From positions 124,001 to 188,000 of the forward strand of contig JABSTR010000946.1 in NCBI GenBank assembly GCA_013339765.2: a stretch of DNA of 64,000 nucleotides. Direction: 5' to 3'. This DNA is from Haemaphysalis longicornis (Eukaryota; Arthropoda; Arachnida; Ixodida; Ixodidae). The translations under genes were made by a program, and so were the position numbers. Of this stretch, positions 26,351-39,700 are shown piece after piece (position 1 is the stretch's first letter; each line of letters starts with the position of its first letter). A model generated the notes under the pieces. That model ran no database searches. It had not been told where the DNA came from and was given only the letters and a program-made list of their open reading frames with translations.

Positions 26351-27185
26351 GTGCGGACCCCAGAACAAACACGTGCTGGCGCACAACACACGCACGCACG
26401 CTACCGAAAAAAAAACTGATCACTTATTTACGCGTGTCAAAACAATTGAGGATATTTCGCAACAAACAGACTCCAAATTTCCTGGAGCTGTCATTATTTT
26501 GTGCATATGCAGTGCGATAGACGGCCCCGTTTTTTTTTTTTTTTTTTGCTCCGGATACAACTAACGTTCTTCCCCCAGAAGTTTTCCCTTCCCACTCAGC
26601 GAGATCCGGCCTTGGTTCCAGGAAAGCGGACCTGTTGCGAGAGACCGCGAGTTAGAGACTGGTGACAGGCAGTGTTTCCAGACATTCGGACGCCTGATCT
26701 ACCCTCCCTCCTGTTTTAATGTTTGCTTTTTATGAGCTCACCTGCTGCCCTTAGTACGAGTTCACGCTCCCGCAACACTACGGCGAAATGAACAAAGCGT
26801 GTTCGCCACCAGTCTTCTAAACCTTGCAGCAAAAGAAGACGCGTGATAATAGCTAACCATTGTCTGTTTTCGGCGAAAAGCAACAATTTTTAAGCTGCAA
26901 GGTGCAAAAAACACGAGGTCCAAAATCTCGAGTAGTGCTAATCAACATCAAACGATATCAAACTGCACCGGAAAAAGAAACTTGAGACAAAATAGTGTTC
27001 ACGTAGGCGCCAATATTGAAATAGGCATTACAAATAGGCATTCATGGCCATTTACAGCGCGCAACCTCCACCGGGGACGAAGCGAAAAAAAAAAAAAAAG
27101 ACTAACCCGGTCCACAGCCCCTGCCGCGGTGCTTTGCCGTTACGGGACCCAATACGTTTGTAGTACCTCCCCTGGGGACGAAGAG
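26351..27185. other. No recognisable gene or element
   Basis: Contains a T16 run at 26531-26547 and an A14 run at 27087-27100, with no coding signal. Confidence 0.4.
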
Positions 27186-27705
27186 AAAAAAAAATTCCCC
27201 GCATTTCCCCGAGGGAAAGAATGTGAAAGTGCGAATGCACGAGTTGAATTTGCGCGGTTCGGTAATGTTCGCGAAAGAGAGATCACACACACACACACAA
27301 CTACAAAGAAAGAAAGATGCATTTATTCACAGACACCTATTTGTGTTGTCGTTGTACTTGATTGCTAGAGCGGATCTCAGCTTTGAAATTTCGTGTCAGT
27401 ACTCCTTTAAGCGGGTGCATTAGCCCTTCTCACGCCCGATTCTTGGCCAATCCCCCGCGTGGGTATGTGCCATGTCAGCGGCCAGGCAGCGCGCGCCCAT
27501 CTCCCCCCGTTGCCAAGGAAGACGAGGAGATTCCTGGCCAATCCCCCACGTGGGTATGTGCCATGTCAGCGGCCAGGCAGCGCGCGCCCATCTCCTCCCG
27601 TTGCTAGGGAAGACGAGGAAGACGAGGAGCGCGCGCACCCGCAGCTGTTGCTATGCGGACGGCGGCGGACGATTCAGGCTCGCTTAAGAAGTGCATTCGC
27701 ACTTA
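27186..27705. repeat. Dispersed repeat copy 1 with embedded MITE end and internal duplication
   Basis: Almost identical to 33979-34400: CCCCGCATTTCCCCGAGG, (AC)n near 27284, the MITE end TTTCGTGTCAGTACTCCT|TTAA, then GGCCAATCCCCC(G/A)CGTGGG. Here a unit of about 91 bp (starting CCTGGCCAATCCCC) is present twice in tandem (27441-27531 and 27532-27622) while the other copy has it once. Confidence 0.88.
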
Positions 27706-28480
27706 GAAAACTAACCCGGACCCGAGCCCGAGCTCGATGCACAATAAACACAGCCAATGCCGCGCGCGCGCAGTCCTCAAACGCCCGCGCGTCCCTCGCG
27801 GCGAGTCGGGCGGAGGGGAATCGGCAGCGACGGGACGACAGAAAGAAAGGGAGAGGGAGGGAGGGATGGAAGAAGAAAGGAGGAAGCGAACGAAGAGAAG
27901 AAAAAAAAAGAAAAAAAAAAGCCCTTATACATTAAGCGAAGGTGTCACCTAAACTGGCGACCAGAGTTACTGGTGACCACGTGCCGCCGCTTTTTTGGCG
28001 GGGAGAACATTCCTGGTCTGGCAACCATGGCAGCCCCACGAAAAATGGCGGAAAAATTTGCGGGTACGTCAGCCGATCGAATGCTGCGCGATGTCCCCCC
28101 TTTTGTTGGGGAGATGAGTGGCCGTGGCCAGATCGCCTTTCACTCCTCTTTCCACCTAAGGGGAAGAACTAGCTGTAACCGGGGGCAAACTCTGGGCATA
28201 TTTTTTGTCGCCCCTACTCCACGTGTCCAACGGCGGCATTGTTGAGTTGGCACGGTTAGGGTGTAGCACGGTGGCGTTTCAGTCTCGTAAGCGTGCTCAA
28301 TTAATTAGCTCCAACCCTCGGTGGTTCCTCGCAGCGTGCATGAATGCATGCCTTGTGCAATGCATGGGTTGTGCATATTGTGAGGTCGAGACCTCAAATT
28401 TTACAGGAGGCGCATGCGAAGCTTTTAAGAACAAAATTGTTCAGCGATTTCACTTCAGCTTCCGGCGTGAAAGTTTTGTA
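27706..28480. other. No recognisable gene or element
   Basis: Purine-rich, AAAG/GGGA-dominated at 27838-27930, otherwise unremarkable. Confidence 0.4.
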
Positions 28481-28482
28481 TA

Positions 28483-29382
28483 CAGGGTGTCCCAGCTATC
28501 ATGCACCAAGATTTAAAAAAAGAGAAGTCGCGTAACTCGAAGAAAACCTAGTGCATAATGTTTGCAGTACTGTGAAGAAGCGGAGAGTAATTTTTTCGTT
28601 AATGAGACCTAATTAATTAATTGTAATTAAATATATAACTCGAAAAATACTGTCCTAATCACTAAAGTGTCAATGAGGCACTTGTAGGTAACCATGAGGG
28701 GCATCTAACAGCGCTATTTTCAGCGACGAACTAATTGCGTACTCATTTATTCTGACTGATAAAGGAAACCCGCGAAATATGAAAAATACCACGTGACGAC
28801 GCTTACGCGCGCATTGTGAAGCAGCGTCCCCAAACAAAGCTGATTGAAAGCAACTGCTTTGCGTGTTACCCGCCCGAAGAGACAGCGCATCACCTTGATA
28901 ATAGCATGCATGGAAGGAGCAGCAGCAGCAAGATTCGCGGGACGCGTGTGCAGATAAGGAACAAACTCGGTCGCGATTTCTTCTTTCTTTCTTTTGTCTA
29001 TTTCATTCTGGCTAACTCAGAGGCAGCCTGTTTGAGGGCGTTGCTTTACGGTGCGCGCGGAGGCGCTGTCACGTGGTATTTTTCATATTTCGCGGGTTTT
29101 CTTTATCAGTCAGAATAAATGTGTACGCAATTAGTTCATCGCTGAAAATACCGCAGTTCGATGGCCCTCGTGGTTACCTACAAGTGCCTCATTGACACTT
29201 TAGTGATTAGGACAGTATTTCTCGAGTTAGATAATTAATTACAATTAGTTAATTAAGTCTCGTTAACGAAAAAATTACTCTCCGCTTCTTCACAGTACTG
29301 CGAACATTATGCACTAGGTTTTCTTCGAGTTACGCCTTTACTCTTTTTTTAAATCTTGGTGCATGATAGCTGGGACACCCTG
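28483..29382. mobile_element. 900-bp element with about 320-bp terminal inverted repeats
   Basis: Ends CAGGGTGTCCCAGCTATCAT and inverse, flanked by TA. The two arms (28483-28800 and 29045-29382) stay similar over about 320 bases, leaving a middle of about 245 bases. CAGGGTGTCCCA tips with TA targets recall mariner-type foldback elements common in arthropods. No transposase. Confidence 0.85.
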
Positions 29383-29583
29383 TATATTAAGCTATAGAAA
29401 CCAAGAAAATGAGGGGCACCTGTTACTTCTTGCATCCCCTACAAACTTTATTTAGCCTTACTAGTCAGACTTCCTCCAGAGTTAAGTTTGGTGCACGGTG
29501 CAAGTGATTTGTTGCAACACCACCTCCTTACCAAAGCTCTCGTGTCGGCCAACCAGGTTCATGCTTGAACAGTGGTCACCTAA

Positions 29584-30437
29584 AGGGGCCATGAAGACAA
29601 AATGGAAGCTTGATTCATTCAAAAGATTGTCTCGCTAGAATCATAGTGACACCACTTTTAACGTAAACTTGGCTCAAATAAGCTATATAATTAGGAAAAA
29701 AGGGAATGGCCATGCGACCCAGTAGCTCATTTCCCGCAACAGAACCTATGATGTCATACCAGCGAGCTCTGCAATTGGTGGAGGGCGGCAAAAGCAAACT
29801 CAAATTAGGCAGAACTTACAAGATTGCCGAACGAGCCATTTGCGCTTACATTCAGGGCACATTCTTTTTATATCAGTAAGAAAGGTGGGACGAACAGTGG
29901 AAGTTACGAAAGCAGACGTAAACATAGAAGTAGCGATGCGTACTGCTGTTGGTACTGCGCGCACTATGGTTCGTTTAGATGCGCAGCACAGCGGAGCTTT
30001 GGGGTTGTCTCAGACGACACTGGCCGATTAACGCAAGCGACAGTGTCTTGCGCGACCGTATTTGTCGAGCGAGCACCATGTTTCACGAAACGATTATTTT
30101 CTCCATGAACAAAAGCAAGCCAGGTTTAAATACGGCCACAAACAAACCAAAGGCAGAAAAATGGCTTGCCGCGGTGTGGTGGCGCCATGTAGGTTGACTA
30201 ACAGTAAGCAAGTCTCCACTCCATATCAAGTTCAGCTGAAAGACCTGTTCTTATGATGTCACTGCAAACATAATTCAAACACACGTTTTGGCGCAAGAAT
30301 CAAAATTTTAGCTTAAATTGATTAATTTCGCAAGTGAATACAGCATCATTTGCTTCCTGACAAGTAAGTGCTGGGGGCACTATAGAACACGAAATCTTTC
30401 GAACAAAACAAACTTGCATTTTGTCTTCATGGCCCCT
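29584..30437. mobile_element. 854-bp MITE with GGCCATGAAGAC tips
   Basis: Left AGGGGCCATGAAGACAAAAT and right ATTTTGTCTTCATGGCCCCT are inverse ends; TTAA at 30438-30441 and a mutated CTAA at 29580-29583. Tips resemble the 506-bp family at 4177 but the interior differs, so it is a related longer subfamily. Confidence 0.85.
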
Positions 30438-30441
30438 TTAA

Positions 30442-31960
30442 AGGAACACTAAATAAAAATGCCTGTTGAGCACGTACTTAGCCATTTGGCATCTGCAGTT
30501 TGCCATAGGCAGTTAACAAAGTAATGCTACTGCTGTAGCAAGTTTTGGTTGAATCTCGCTTCAGGCACGTGATCATATTTGCATGCTTTTTGGGTGTGTA
30601 CTTGTAAAGTTTTTCTGTCAGTGCAGTTTCAAGACAAAACAGCAAAACCTAATTAATGCTAAAGCATAGCAACGGATCTTCACGTCTCATAACTTCAGGG
30701 GTAATTATGCCTTAAACACTCTGATCTGGCACTGTATAAAGTGTATACTTTATAGTCCTGGCATGCTTTATTCTCGAAAGTTTTAAAGTTCGTTCAAGAG
30801 AACTTGTAGGCTTTCTTGTGTTCTAACACCTGGTTGCTACTGCATTTCACTGCCAAAGCTTATGGGAATTAATCATCGCCGACAGGAGTGCTATTGTGCA
30901 ATGCGTCAACTCCATACCTCTGATGTTTTTGAACCCTTTTGGCTCATTTGCTATTGCAGTATAGAATAGCGCTCAGTCAGTGCAACTTTGACACTATGGT
31001 CTGAAGCTTGCAAGCTGTGAGGCTGGGATACGTTTGAGCATGCGAAATTGAGCGCCACGTAAGACTGTAGAATGCTGAGAGTTGTCAGTACCCTCTTCTT
31101 GTTTGTTACTGTGCATTTGATAAACACCCTAGAGTTTAGGCATGAAAGGAGAGAAAGATCATGTGACTATGACTATTTTTGTGGCCAATAAGCGGCTAAA
31201 ATGTAGATTAACTGACAGGCCCCTCATGCTCTGTTGTTGAAAGGTGGTGTTTCTGTAATAAGACTAAGGTGTTTTGTCTTTCGCAAGACTGAGCCCTACA
31301 TGATGCAGGCTCGTCAAAAATACTCTACAACTGACTCATGCTCTGTTAATAGTACCTGTAAATAAATTGTAAATGTTGGAGCAGACCACAATTTATGTGC
31401 CGTCGGTCAATAAGCCACTCATCGAGTCCATCAATCAGTCCAATCGGCACATCTCAGCTACACCTTTGCAGATATGCATAGCTCAAGCATTCGCCAATAT
31501 ACCTTCACAGGCATGGGCTAAGCACTGCATAGCATGGGAAGTTTAAGAGCTGTTTTACAGCTACAGACACTAGACGCCAGCACACCCGGTTAATGGGCCC
31601 TGCAATGCTATTGCATTATTACAGACCCGTTTTTGCAGTTCTCAGCGTCTCCGGTGATGCTTGATCGCATCACTGACAAAAAGAAAGCAGTGTTCTGTTT
31701 GAAGATAGGCACAAGCCAGGCACTTCCCGTGCGCCGCAGAACGTTACACGTAGTGATATGCTGCGCCCCACTCCTAACCGACCTAAAAGATACCAAACCA
31801 ACCTTAGTTACGCGAAGAATGCGAAGAATTGAGCCAAAAGAGCATTTGACAGTAAAAAATATTGTCACTGTTCTTGCAAAAATTTTTGAACTGCCGGGGC
31901 TCAAACCCAGGTCATTCAGTGCAGGGAGCAGTGCAGGGAGATATGGGCTGGGCATTGTTT
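30442..31960. other. Intergenic; left tip of another TTAA-type element
   Basis: AGGAACACTAAATAAAAATG starts immediately after the TTAA that closes the preceding MITE, the same tip architecture. No matching right end was found before 31960, so it is probably truncated or decayed. I see no gene. Confidence 0.4.
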
Positions 31961-32573
31961 GAAGTTCGAGAAGCGCAGCGTAAAATACGTTTTGAGAGGA
32001 GGTTGAGAGCAGTGGACCAATGTAGGTGAACAGCTAAGGTTTTTAGGTACCTATACATGAAAAGTGTGGATACGCAGTGGCTGAGGAAGACTAGAAGGCT
32101 AGCGATGAAATACGGAAAGAACAGTGGAGAATCCCAGACAGCCAAGGTAACCAAAAAAGAGGCAAGGCAGATTGTAACGAATAAATGGAGGGAAAAAATG
32201 GAAGCTTAAACTTTCTTAGAGATGTACAGGGCTGAGAAATTGGACATTAGACAGCAAAATTTCTACGATAATTCGAAAGGCAGTGCTTTGCTTTTTGAGG
32301 GTATAGCAGGTTGCTTACGAACTAAGAGCTTTGTGGGGAAGTATACACAAACTGATGGGGTATGCATGGTCTCCGGAAAAGAAACAAACTATGCGGCACA
32401 TAGTGTTTGAATGCGAGGGTATCCATCCAAATCTACACGAGGGAAATATTCGGCTTCCAGAAGCCCTACGATTTAAGGGTAGCACTGAGGGAGTTAACTT
32501 CACGGCTGTCGAGGCGATGAAGAGAAGATTAGAATGCTGGTGGACGAAAAGCAGAGAGGGGAGTGTTGCCTAG
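31960..32573 (+). mobile_element. Decayed LINE ORF2 3' end
   Basis: In + frames, TMRHIVFECEGIHP corresponds to the conserved ETxEHIVxECxGLHP stretch after the RT domain of tick LINEs, followed by LPEALRFKG and AMKRRLECWW, matching their usual C-terminus (LxEALGFRG...VxxxKRRLExWW). Upstream frames are broken (LRKTRRLAMKYGKNSGESQT, AKVTKKEARQIVTNKWREKM). No catalytic YADD box remains. Confidence 0.65.
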
Positions 32574-32681
32574 GACAGCTACCACCTGTAACAGAAAAAG
32601 TATTTTGTGCCTAATAAGTTTTTTTGTGCCTGCCCTAAGAGCAGCTTTAGTACTAAACGAACAGAATAAAACATAGGTATA

Positions 32682-33709
32682 CAGTCGAACACGGATATAT
32701 CGAACTCCAAGGGGATCGCGAAATAGTTCGATATATGAAAAATTAGATATAAAAAATATGGGCTCTGAGACCTCACCTAAGGCGGACGATCACTTACTGA
32801 TTGTCGCATTCAAGAATGACAACTATTTCCGCACTCACGACGCAACAGGACACTTTATTTCCGTGAAAAAAAAAATCGCTTATCTTGGCCTGCTTATTCG
32901 TCCTGGATATGAAATTAAAGACGCTGGTCTCGATCTTCTCGAGGCTGCACAACTAGAAAATTCCAGCAGCACGCTGCGCCTTCGCATACCATGCACAACA
33001 CGCACGCAAAAGAGAACAGCGTGCACGTACCACAAGAACTTTGAAGGTAACAATTCCAAGACTCTCTGAACAGACTCCAACAAAGCGCTCGCGATGGTCA
33101 TCTCCGAGAGAAACAGTGATCTCCGAAAGGTGCGCGACAACTCGCCAAACAGCAGCAACAGCAGCAAAATGCAAAAGAAGGAGGATGCCGTCAGCGCCTT
33201 CATTCCCTCTTCCTTTTCCCGAGACGACATCGGGGGAAGAAAGACCCAGAGAGAGAGAAAAAAAAAAACTTTTTCGGCAAGCCGGGGAACGTACGCAGCC
33301 GAACAAAAAAAAAGGACGTGCGCAGTCGGCGCATCCGTACCTCGCACTGTCACATTTTCCGAGCGTTCGGGCTTGTGTGCCTAGAGAGATTTAGCATACC
33401 GGGCTCTGTCCGCTAACGCTAGGGCGGCCGGTAGCGGGGCCCGACTGGGCAAGCGCAAATTCGTTCCGGTAGGGGGGATTAGTTCCGCGAGCCAGTCTTC
33501 GCCATGCCCTCAATCGGGGGTGCAGCGACCGCCGAAGAGCACCTTCCAGCTCGCGCGGCGTTCGATATACCCAATGTCGGGAAAAATACGGTTCGATATA
33601 AACGTACGAATTCCTATACTTTTACACAGAATTTTCAAGGGGATAATTTATGAGTTCGATATAGACAATAATTCGATATACCCGTGTTCGATATATCCGT
33701 GTTCGACTG
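32682..33709. mobile_element. 1028-bp pogo-like element, full copy
   Basis: Ends CAGTCGAACACGGATATATC and inverse, flanked by TA on both sides; TTCGATATA words repeat near each end. Parent-like full copy of the truncated one at 10375-10966. Carries an open + frame of 103 codons and an overlapping - frame of about 157 codons, neither recognisable as a transposase. Confidence 0.9.
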
Positions 33710-33978
33710 TATTAGTTTTTTTTGCACGATAACGAGTCATTACCCCGCTACAAAGGGGATACCACTATCGATCATCATCATCCACACCAAAACCAGTTGT
33801 TCTAAACCAATTAGGCTACCGAGGCTAAACAGTGAGCTCCGTTAGCAGTTGCCTCGGTTTTTGGTGTTGGAAGTGAACCAATAGGCGGCACTGGGTACGC
33901 ACAGGAATGGGCCGGCTTGTATCCACAAGAAAGCGGAACCTAGCAAGAGTAATACCCATGCCACACGTACATGAAAAA

Positions 33979-34400
33979 ATTTCCCCGCATTTCCCCGAGG
34001 GGAAGAATGTGAAAGTGCGAATGCACGAGTTGAATTTGCGCGGTTCGGTAATGTGCGCGAAAGAGAGATCACACACACACACACAACTACAAAGAAAGAA
34101 AGATGCATTTATCCACAGACACCTATTTGTGTTGTCGTTGTACTTGATTGCTAGAGCGGATCTCAGATTTGAAATTTCGTGTCAGTACTCCTTTAAGCGG
34201 GTGCATTAGCCCTTCTCACGCCCGATTCCTGGCCAATCCCCCACGTGGGTATGTGCCATGTCAGCGGCCAGGCAGCGCACGCCCATCTCCCCCTTGTTGC
34301 CAAGGAAGACGAGGAGCGCGCGCACCCGCAGCTGTTGCTATGTGGACGGACGGCGGTCACCGGAATTCAGGGTCGCTTATAAAGTGCATTCGCACTTAAA
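33979..34400. repeat. Dispersed repeat copy 2 with embedded MITE end
   Basis: Second copy of the unit at 27186-27705 with the single, unduplicated 91-bp segment. Contains the same MITE right end followed by TTAA and the same downstream sequence (GCGGGTGCATTAGCCC), so both copies descend from one already-composite sequence. Confidence 0.88.
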
Positions 34401-36420
34401 AATGACACAAGTGTTTAAGGCCCTAAGATACCGAATGACATTTGGGCAGGCTGTACTACACGCGAAAACACAAAGGCATTAAATGTGTTGGGCATGATGG
34501 TGATCATGACGAAGAAGAGAAATTCACTCATATTTTACAAGTTTTTAACATAGATAAAACATCTTACAAGGGTTAAAATGCTTTTTTTGTGCGTGAAATA
34601 AGACGAGAAATGAGAAATATTTTTTTCTAAAAAATATTGCTAGCCATTTTTAAAAGTGGCTTCAGCCGCTGCCATCACCTGCCAGTGGTAGCTAAATCCG
34701 AAAAATCCAAAACAGCGATTAACACAATGTTTTTGCCTTTTCCCGCTGTTTTAGAGCACTTTGCCACCAAGAGGGCACAAAAAATCGTCTTATTTCGAAG
34801 TTCAGCTATGTTTCCACGTCAGCACTCTGGTGCTCTAGTGCTAAATCTGCCTACATTTGGGGCTGATCGCATTTGAGAGTACGCAGATTTAAGGCGTTCG
34901 TGAAGGCGAATGAGTCGTGCAGAACTCCTGACACCCAAAATCACGGAGCGATTGGCATTAGATTTTTGTGTGTAGCAGCGAATTAATGGCATTAAATCTC
35001 AAGGCATTAGGCACTTCATGTCATTTTTCGTGTACTGTGGCACGGGTATAAGAAAGCAACAACCACTCGAGTCACGGGGTCATCATTTTCATACTTTGTT
35101 TTATTTGTCACCTTCGTTCGCTGGCCGCAATAACAAAAAGCGCTTTGGGCTTAGTCTTGTAAAAAGAAAACTGCTTCAAACCGAGAACAATTACGCAACG
35201 TAGGTAGTAGTGGTAGTGGTGGTCAGTCAGAAAACGCACCCCCTCCCCCCCTCCCAAGCTTTTATCCCATTTTCATTGTCTTTCTTGCTGAAGCAGCAAC
35301 AGCTGCCACATTAAGAAAAAAGCTAAAGTCTGCAACAACGTAGGAGAAAATGAAGCTAGACACAACACTGACTAAGGAAAGGAGATCACGGACACAAACT
35401 ACACTGCACATGAAACAGACAAAAGCTTTCGAGAACAGGATGGCTCTGGGAGCAACAAAAGAACAGTACATGGGCTAGAATTCCGGAACTCTGACTGTTT
35501 GCTATAAGGAAGGAGCAGGCTGTAAGCTCCCTTCCACACCCAATGAGCAACAGCATCTGTCGGTTCTTTCTTGCTTAGAGTTTAAGAACTTAGAGAGTTT
35601 AAGAACCCAGAGAGGGGGGAAAAATGGCAACTAACAAAAGTTGATCAGTGTAGACTCGCTTGATTGAGCTATACCCCTTAATAACAGTGCCTGTACGCTG
35701 TGATTAAACAATACAGTTTCCTCACCAACCAATTTCAGGCTGGAAGTAGTTACTGTTTGAAATGAAATGTCACGAAAGCTAGTTTCCATCACAGCGGGCG
35801 TGTAACCTTCGGCAATGCAAATTGGTGCAAGCATTTCGTTGTACTAGCAAGTTTCAAAGAGTGCTGTGAGCGCAATCAATATCAATAGCACTATCAATAG
35901 CCAACCTCCAAGCACACAGACACAACCCATATGAGAAAGCAGACCATGAAGTTGTCAGTAAAAACTGCAATTCACAGCAAGGGTGACATGATTGGTCAAA
36001 CGAAAAATGATAAAAATACGTGGCATCATTTCAGACAATGGGCACGTAACTCAAAACACTCCGCCGAATTTTAGTGCAGATTCCGCAGGAGTGTAAACCC
36101 AATGTTAAAACACGCTTTGCATATTAAGCTGCTTGCTGCAGTAAACAGAAGGCTTTTGTACTACCGACGCCTCGTACATATTTGCTCTGAGATTCCTGCA
36201 AGTAACACCTTTTTTTTTAGTTATTTTTCCACACAATTTTAGTTTTGTAGTCCCGTTCATTCTCACAAGTTTTACAGCACAGTAAAAAAACAAAAGGACT
36301 ATTTGGATAACATGAATGCTCAATGTGTTTTAACAAGCAAAACCACAGGGTACCCTGTGTAAGGAAACATTAACAAACCCTTAAGGCATAATCCAGTTTT
36401 CAAACACAATCGTGGGGGGC
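34401..36420. other. No recognisable gene or element
   Basis: AT-rich; C-rich patch at 35237-35255. No supportable feature. Confidence 0.4.
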
Positions 36421-36424
36421 AAAA

Positions 36425-36535
36425 GATTGCGAACTTACGACAAAACTCCTGTCGTGCGACACGATTCCTGTCGTAAACAACGGGACTCACTGCCGTAAAT
36501 TCGCAAACTTTGCCATTCCTTTCCTGCCTGAACAG
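36425..36535. repeat. GTCGT/ACGAC-rich stretch related to 17605-18038
   Basis: ACGACAAAACTCCTGTCGTGCG and CGATTCCTGTCGTAAACAAC resemble, in inverse orientation, the right part of the possible MITE at 17605-18038. Ends not defined. Confidence 0.4.
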
Positions 36536-36554
36536 CAATTCACCCTAGCATCAC

Positions 36555-36745
36555 AGTTCTGAATTGTACTAGAACTGCAGTTCCGGAAATACACTAGAAT
36601 TGCGGGAACTAGAATTCTAGTGCCATTCTAATGCAACAAACTTCCATCACTCTTTTTTTGCCCAAAGTTCTATTCTCCCAAGAATCGCAGCTCTGAATTG
36701 TACTAGAATTGCAGTTCTAGAATTGCACTAGAATCGCAGTTCCCA
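36555..36745. repeat. TACTAGAATTGCAGTTC direct and inverse repeats
   Basis: GAATTGTACTAGAA(C/T)TGCAG occurs at 36560 and 36692, with further partial units (CACTAGAAT(T/C)GC) in both orientations. An imperfect minisatellite or remnant of a small repeat element. Confidence 0.6.
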
Positions 36746-39700
36746 CATTTCCAATTACAGCACAAAATAGATAAACACAGTGAAGCCCAGGCAGCTGCAC
36801 ACCGACAAGACAACAGCAATGCTTCGACGCCAGACAGGCCGGCACATCCGATAGGCCGCAGCAATGTGGCAGTCACGATTGCGACAGAAAAACGAGGCGC
36901 TAGACGCGAGTGTTCTGGTACTGGTATACTAGGCAGTGACAAGAGGTGCTTTCTAGGGGTCACGTGACCCAAATCGCGTGCCCATCGGTGAGACAGCCTG
37001 CCTGGAGTTTTCTGCACACTTTTTACAATGGTTGGCATTCCGCACAGGCAAGCAAAGATATCTCATCAATTAAAAAAGAAAGATCCCCCTCTCTTTCAAA
37101 GCAAACAGGTTGCGACGAGAGCTTTGTCGGCAAAAATCAGACACTTAGGACAAGAGAGGTTATGACGTTTTCGTCGGCTGTTTACGCACGATTGGAAAGA
37201 CTGGAGTGTAGTCCTGGCACGGCAGTTGTTGTGGCAAACTTCTCTCCCCAGTTACGGCCTGCATTTTAATGACCTGGGAAAGACTATTTGCAAACTTGTT
37301 GATTAAGAGAGAACCAATTGCCAGCTTGCACACCTTTTTGAGCAAGTGCAAGTGATGCTGGATATGTTGTGGCCAGGCCTAATTTCGAAGGAAAAAAAAA
37401 AAAGCGCTCCTTGAGGTGGAATCGATTTCCAAACGGACAAAGTTAGGGCTCGTCCTTTTCCAAGCTTTGCACGAGGCAAGCTGCTTGAAGCTAAACGTTT
37501 GAACAAACCTTGACGAGTAAGTCGGCAGTATTATACGAAGCAGTGAAAACTGCCCTTGAGCCTAGCTGCAACACAGGTAAGAAGAAAAGGCTTCAGGCCT
37601 CACTGAACGGTGGCTTGTCAAAAACACGCTCAATGCCGAGTGTTTGGCAAGAAATACTTTACGGTCGTGGAACACAAAACATGAACAGAAAAGGGACGGG
37701 GCAATGGAAACGTGCTGCGCAGTTGTCTTTGGCATTTGAAGCTATCACGCAAACTTTGAAATTTTCAACTTTGTGCTCAAAACAAATTGAGCTTTCACCT
37801 GGTAAGCAAATTACACCCGCAGTTTTTAAAAGAACGTATGAAGCGACGTACGTGAGAACTGACGTATGCGACAATTTTTAGCAAATACACGACACCTTTA
37901 CGGAGTGGCCCAAATGTTTGCGTATCTTTGGTCACAGTGACCCGTATTGAAGCCGATACTATCGCAGTTACATTTAGGGTTGTTCAAATGGCCACTCACA
38001 ATTGCATCGGTAGATTCCGATTCATACTTCAGCAGCTGGTTTCTTCTCAGACGAAACCTCACAGCAGCCACATAAGGACCAATCCGAAAGACAAGAGCGC
38101 AACAATAACCACCCCCACAAGGAATGTGTGCATCATCAGAGAAGATGTATGACAACGTTTGTTTCTTCACATCTCAACCTGCCTTCCCAGCACAGGCATT
38201 CTACGGCCAGCCGACTGGCGGCATCGCGAATGCATCGTAGCGTTCATTTATCGCAAGCCCAGCGTCTGCTCTCGTATGAACTCCTGACTAGAGCGGCTAC
38301 CACTTTGATCCGTACTTGAAGACACCACCAACCTGACCAGACCTCTCGCACTTCCCTTCTATCATTGCAGACTAGGGCTGCTGCTGCCAAAGAGGGAGAC
38401 ATAAGGTTCACCACGCCGGCAGCGACGGCGCGTCAACTCGGGTTTTTTTGGGCAACAAGGGTTTTTTACCCCACTCAAAAAGCGTTAAAAAAAATAAAAC
38501 AAACCCGGCTCATTTTTCTTTTTGTTCGTGCAGCCTATCGACGATCCCTGCTACAACACTTGGGCCCCACGCAGCGTACAAAGTCGCCAGTTTGGCGGAA
38601 ATAAATAACAAGACGTTTGCGAGTTGCGACACACCAACTATAAGACGGCCGCTCTAGAAAGTTGTTCCGGTGCAAAAAACAACCGCCACGCTCAAAGGCG
38701 GACACAAAAAAGAGCTCCTTGGTCGCTTTGTTTTTACTTTGTATGTACAGCAACACACACACACACGATAGACATTTGCAGTTTTCAGCCATTCTCCGAC
38801 TCGCGCACCAAAGGTGGCACTGCCCAAATTGTTTAGCTGTACAAAAAATTACGATGGCTTTAGCCTTCCTACCTTTCATACGAGGAAAGTCATGGTAGTC
38901 TATCAGCCTTCTGCAGGTTTGCGGGCAATCCTGTGCTCTGTTCAACAACGCTTCGAGGAAGGGGGAGAAAGGCATAGCCGAACCTTTTTCCTTTACTCGG
39001 AACAGGCAAACCTACCCGACAGGAACAACCAACGGCACCAGACAAGCAAAAAAAGAAAGAAAGAAAGAAACAAAGATGATGCAAACTATACACATCTGGA
39101 TACACATCAATGAAGAATCAGAAACAGAACAGGGCATGACTTGAAACAATCGAAAACGGGGGTTGACAACGTACGCTCGCTAGGAAGAGCAACTCTGTCG
39201 GAGAAACGACTGCACACCGTTCCGAGCGCGACGATCGTGTTGGACCGGACGGCCGTAGCAGCAGTCTTGCGAGGCAGCCGAGAAAGATGACACACCGATG
39301 AAGCGAGGGGATGTCACTGAATCAGTACTTGGAGAGGAAAAACAATGATAAAAAAAAAAAAAAGTGACTAACAAGAACCGAGAGGAAAAAAAAAAAAAAT
39401 CTGCTAACAATAAAACTGTCACGGGTTTCCTTTTGCACTATGTACACACACACCGCACCACAGGGGTCTTAACACACGCACACACACTCGGTGATGATGT
39501 ATCTCGCTGCTCAGAAGCGCAACCAGCGCGCACTCGCAGCACTTGGAAAACAGTGTAAGGACACAGGGTGGTAGCGGCACTTGCCGAGTCGCAAAGCCAG
39601 CATTGTTATTGCCGCCGCTCGGCGAGGAGACGGGCGGCCAAGCAGCGGAAATTTTGCGCGCGCCCGTGCACACAGTAGACGCACCACCGCCGCACGTCGG

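Noticed and set aside
37510..37881. 123-codon + open frame
   Set aside because: No recognisable motif and no splice or promoter context; probably chance in the UGCG downstream flank.
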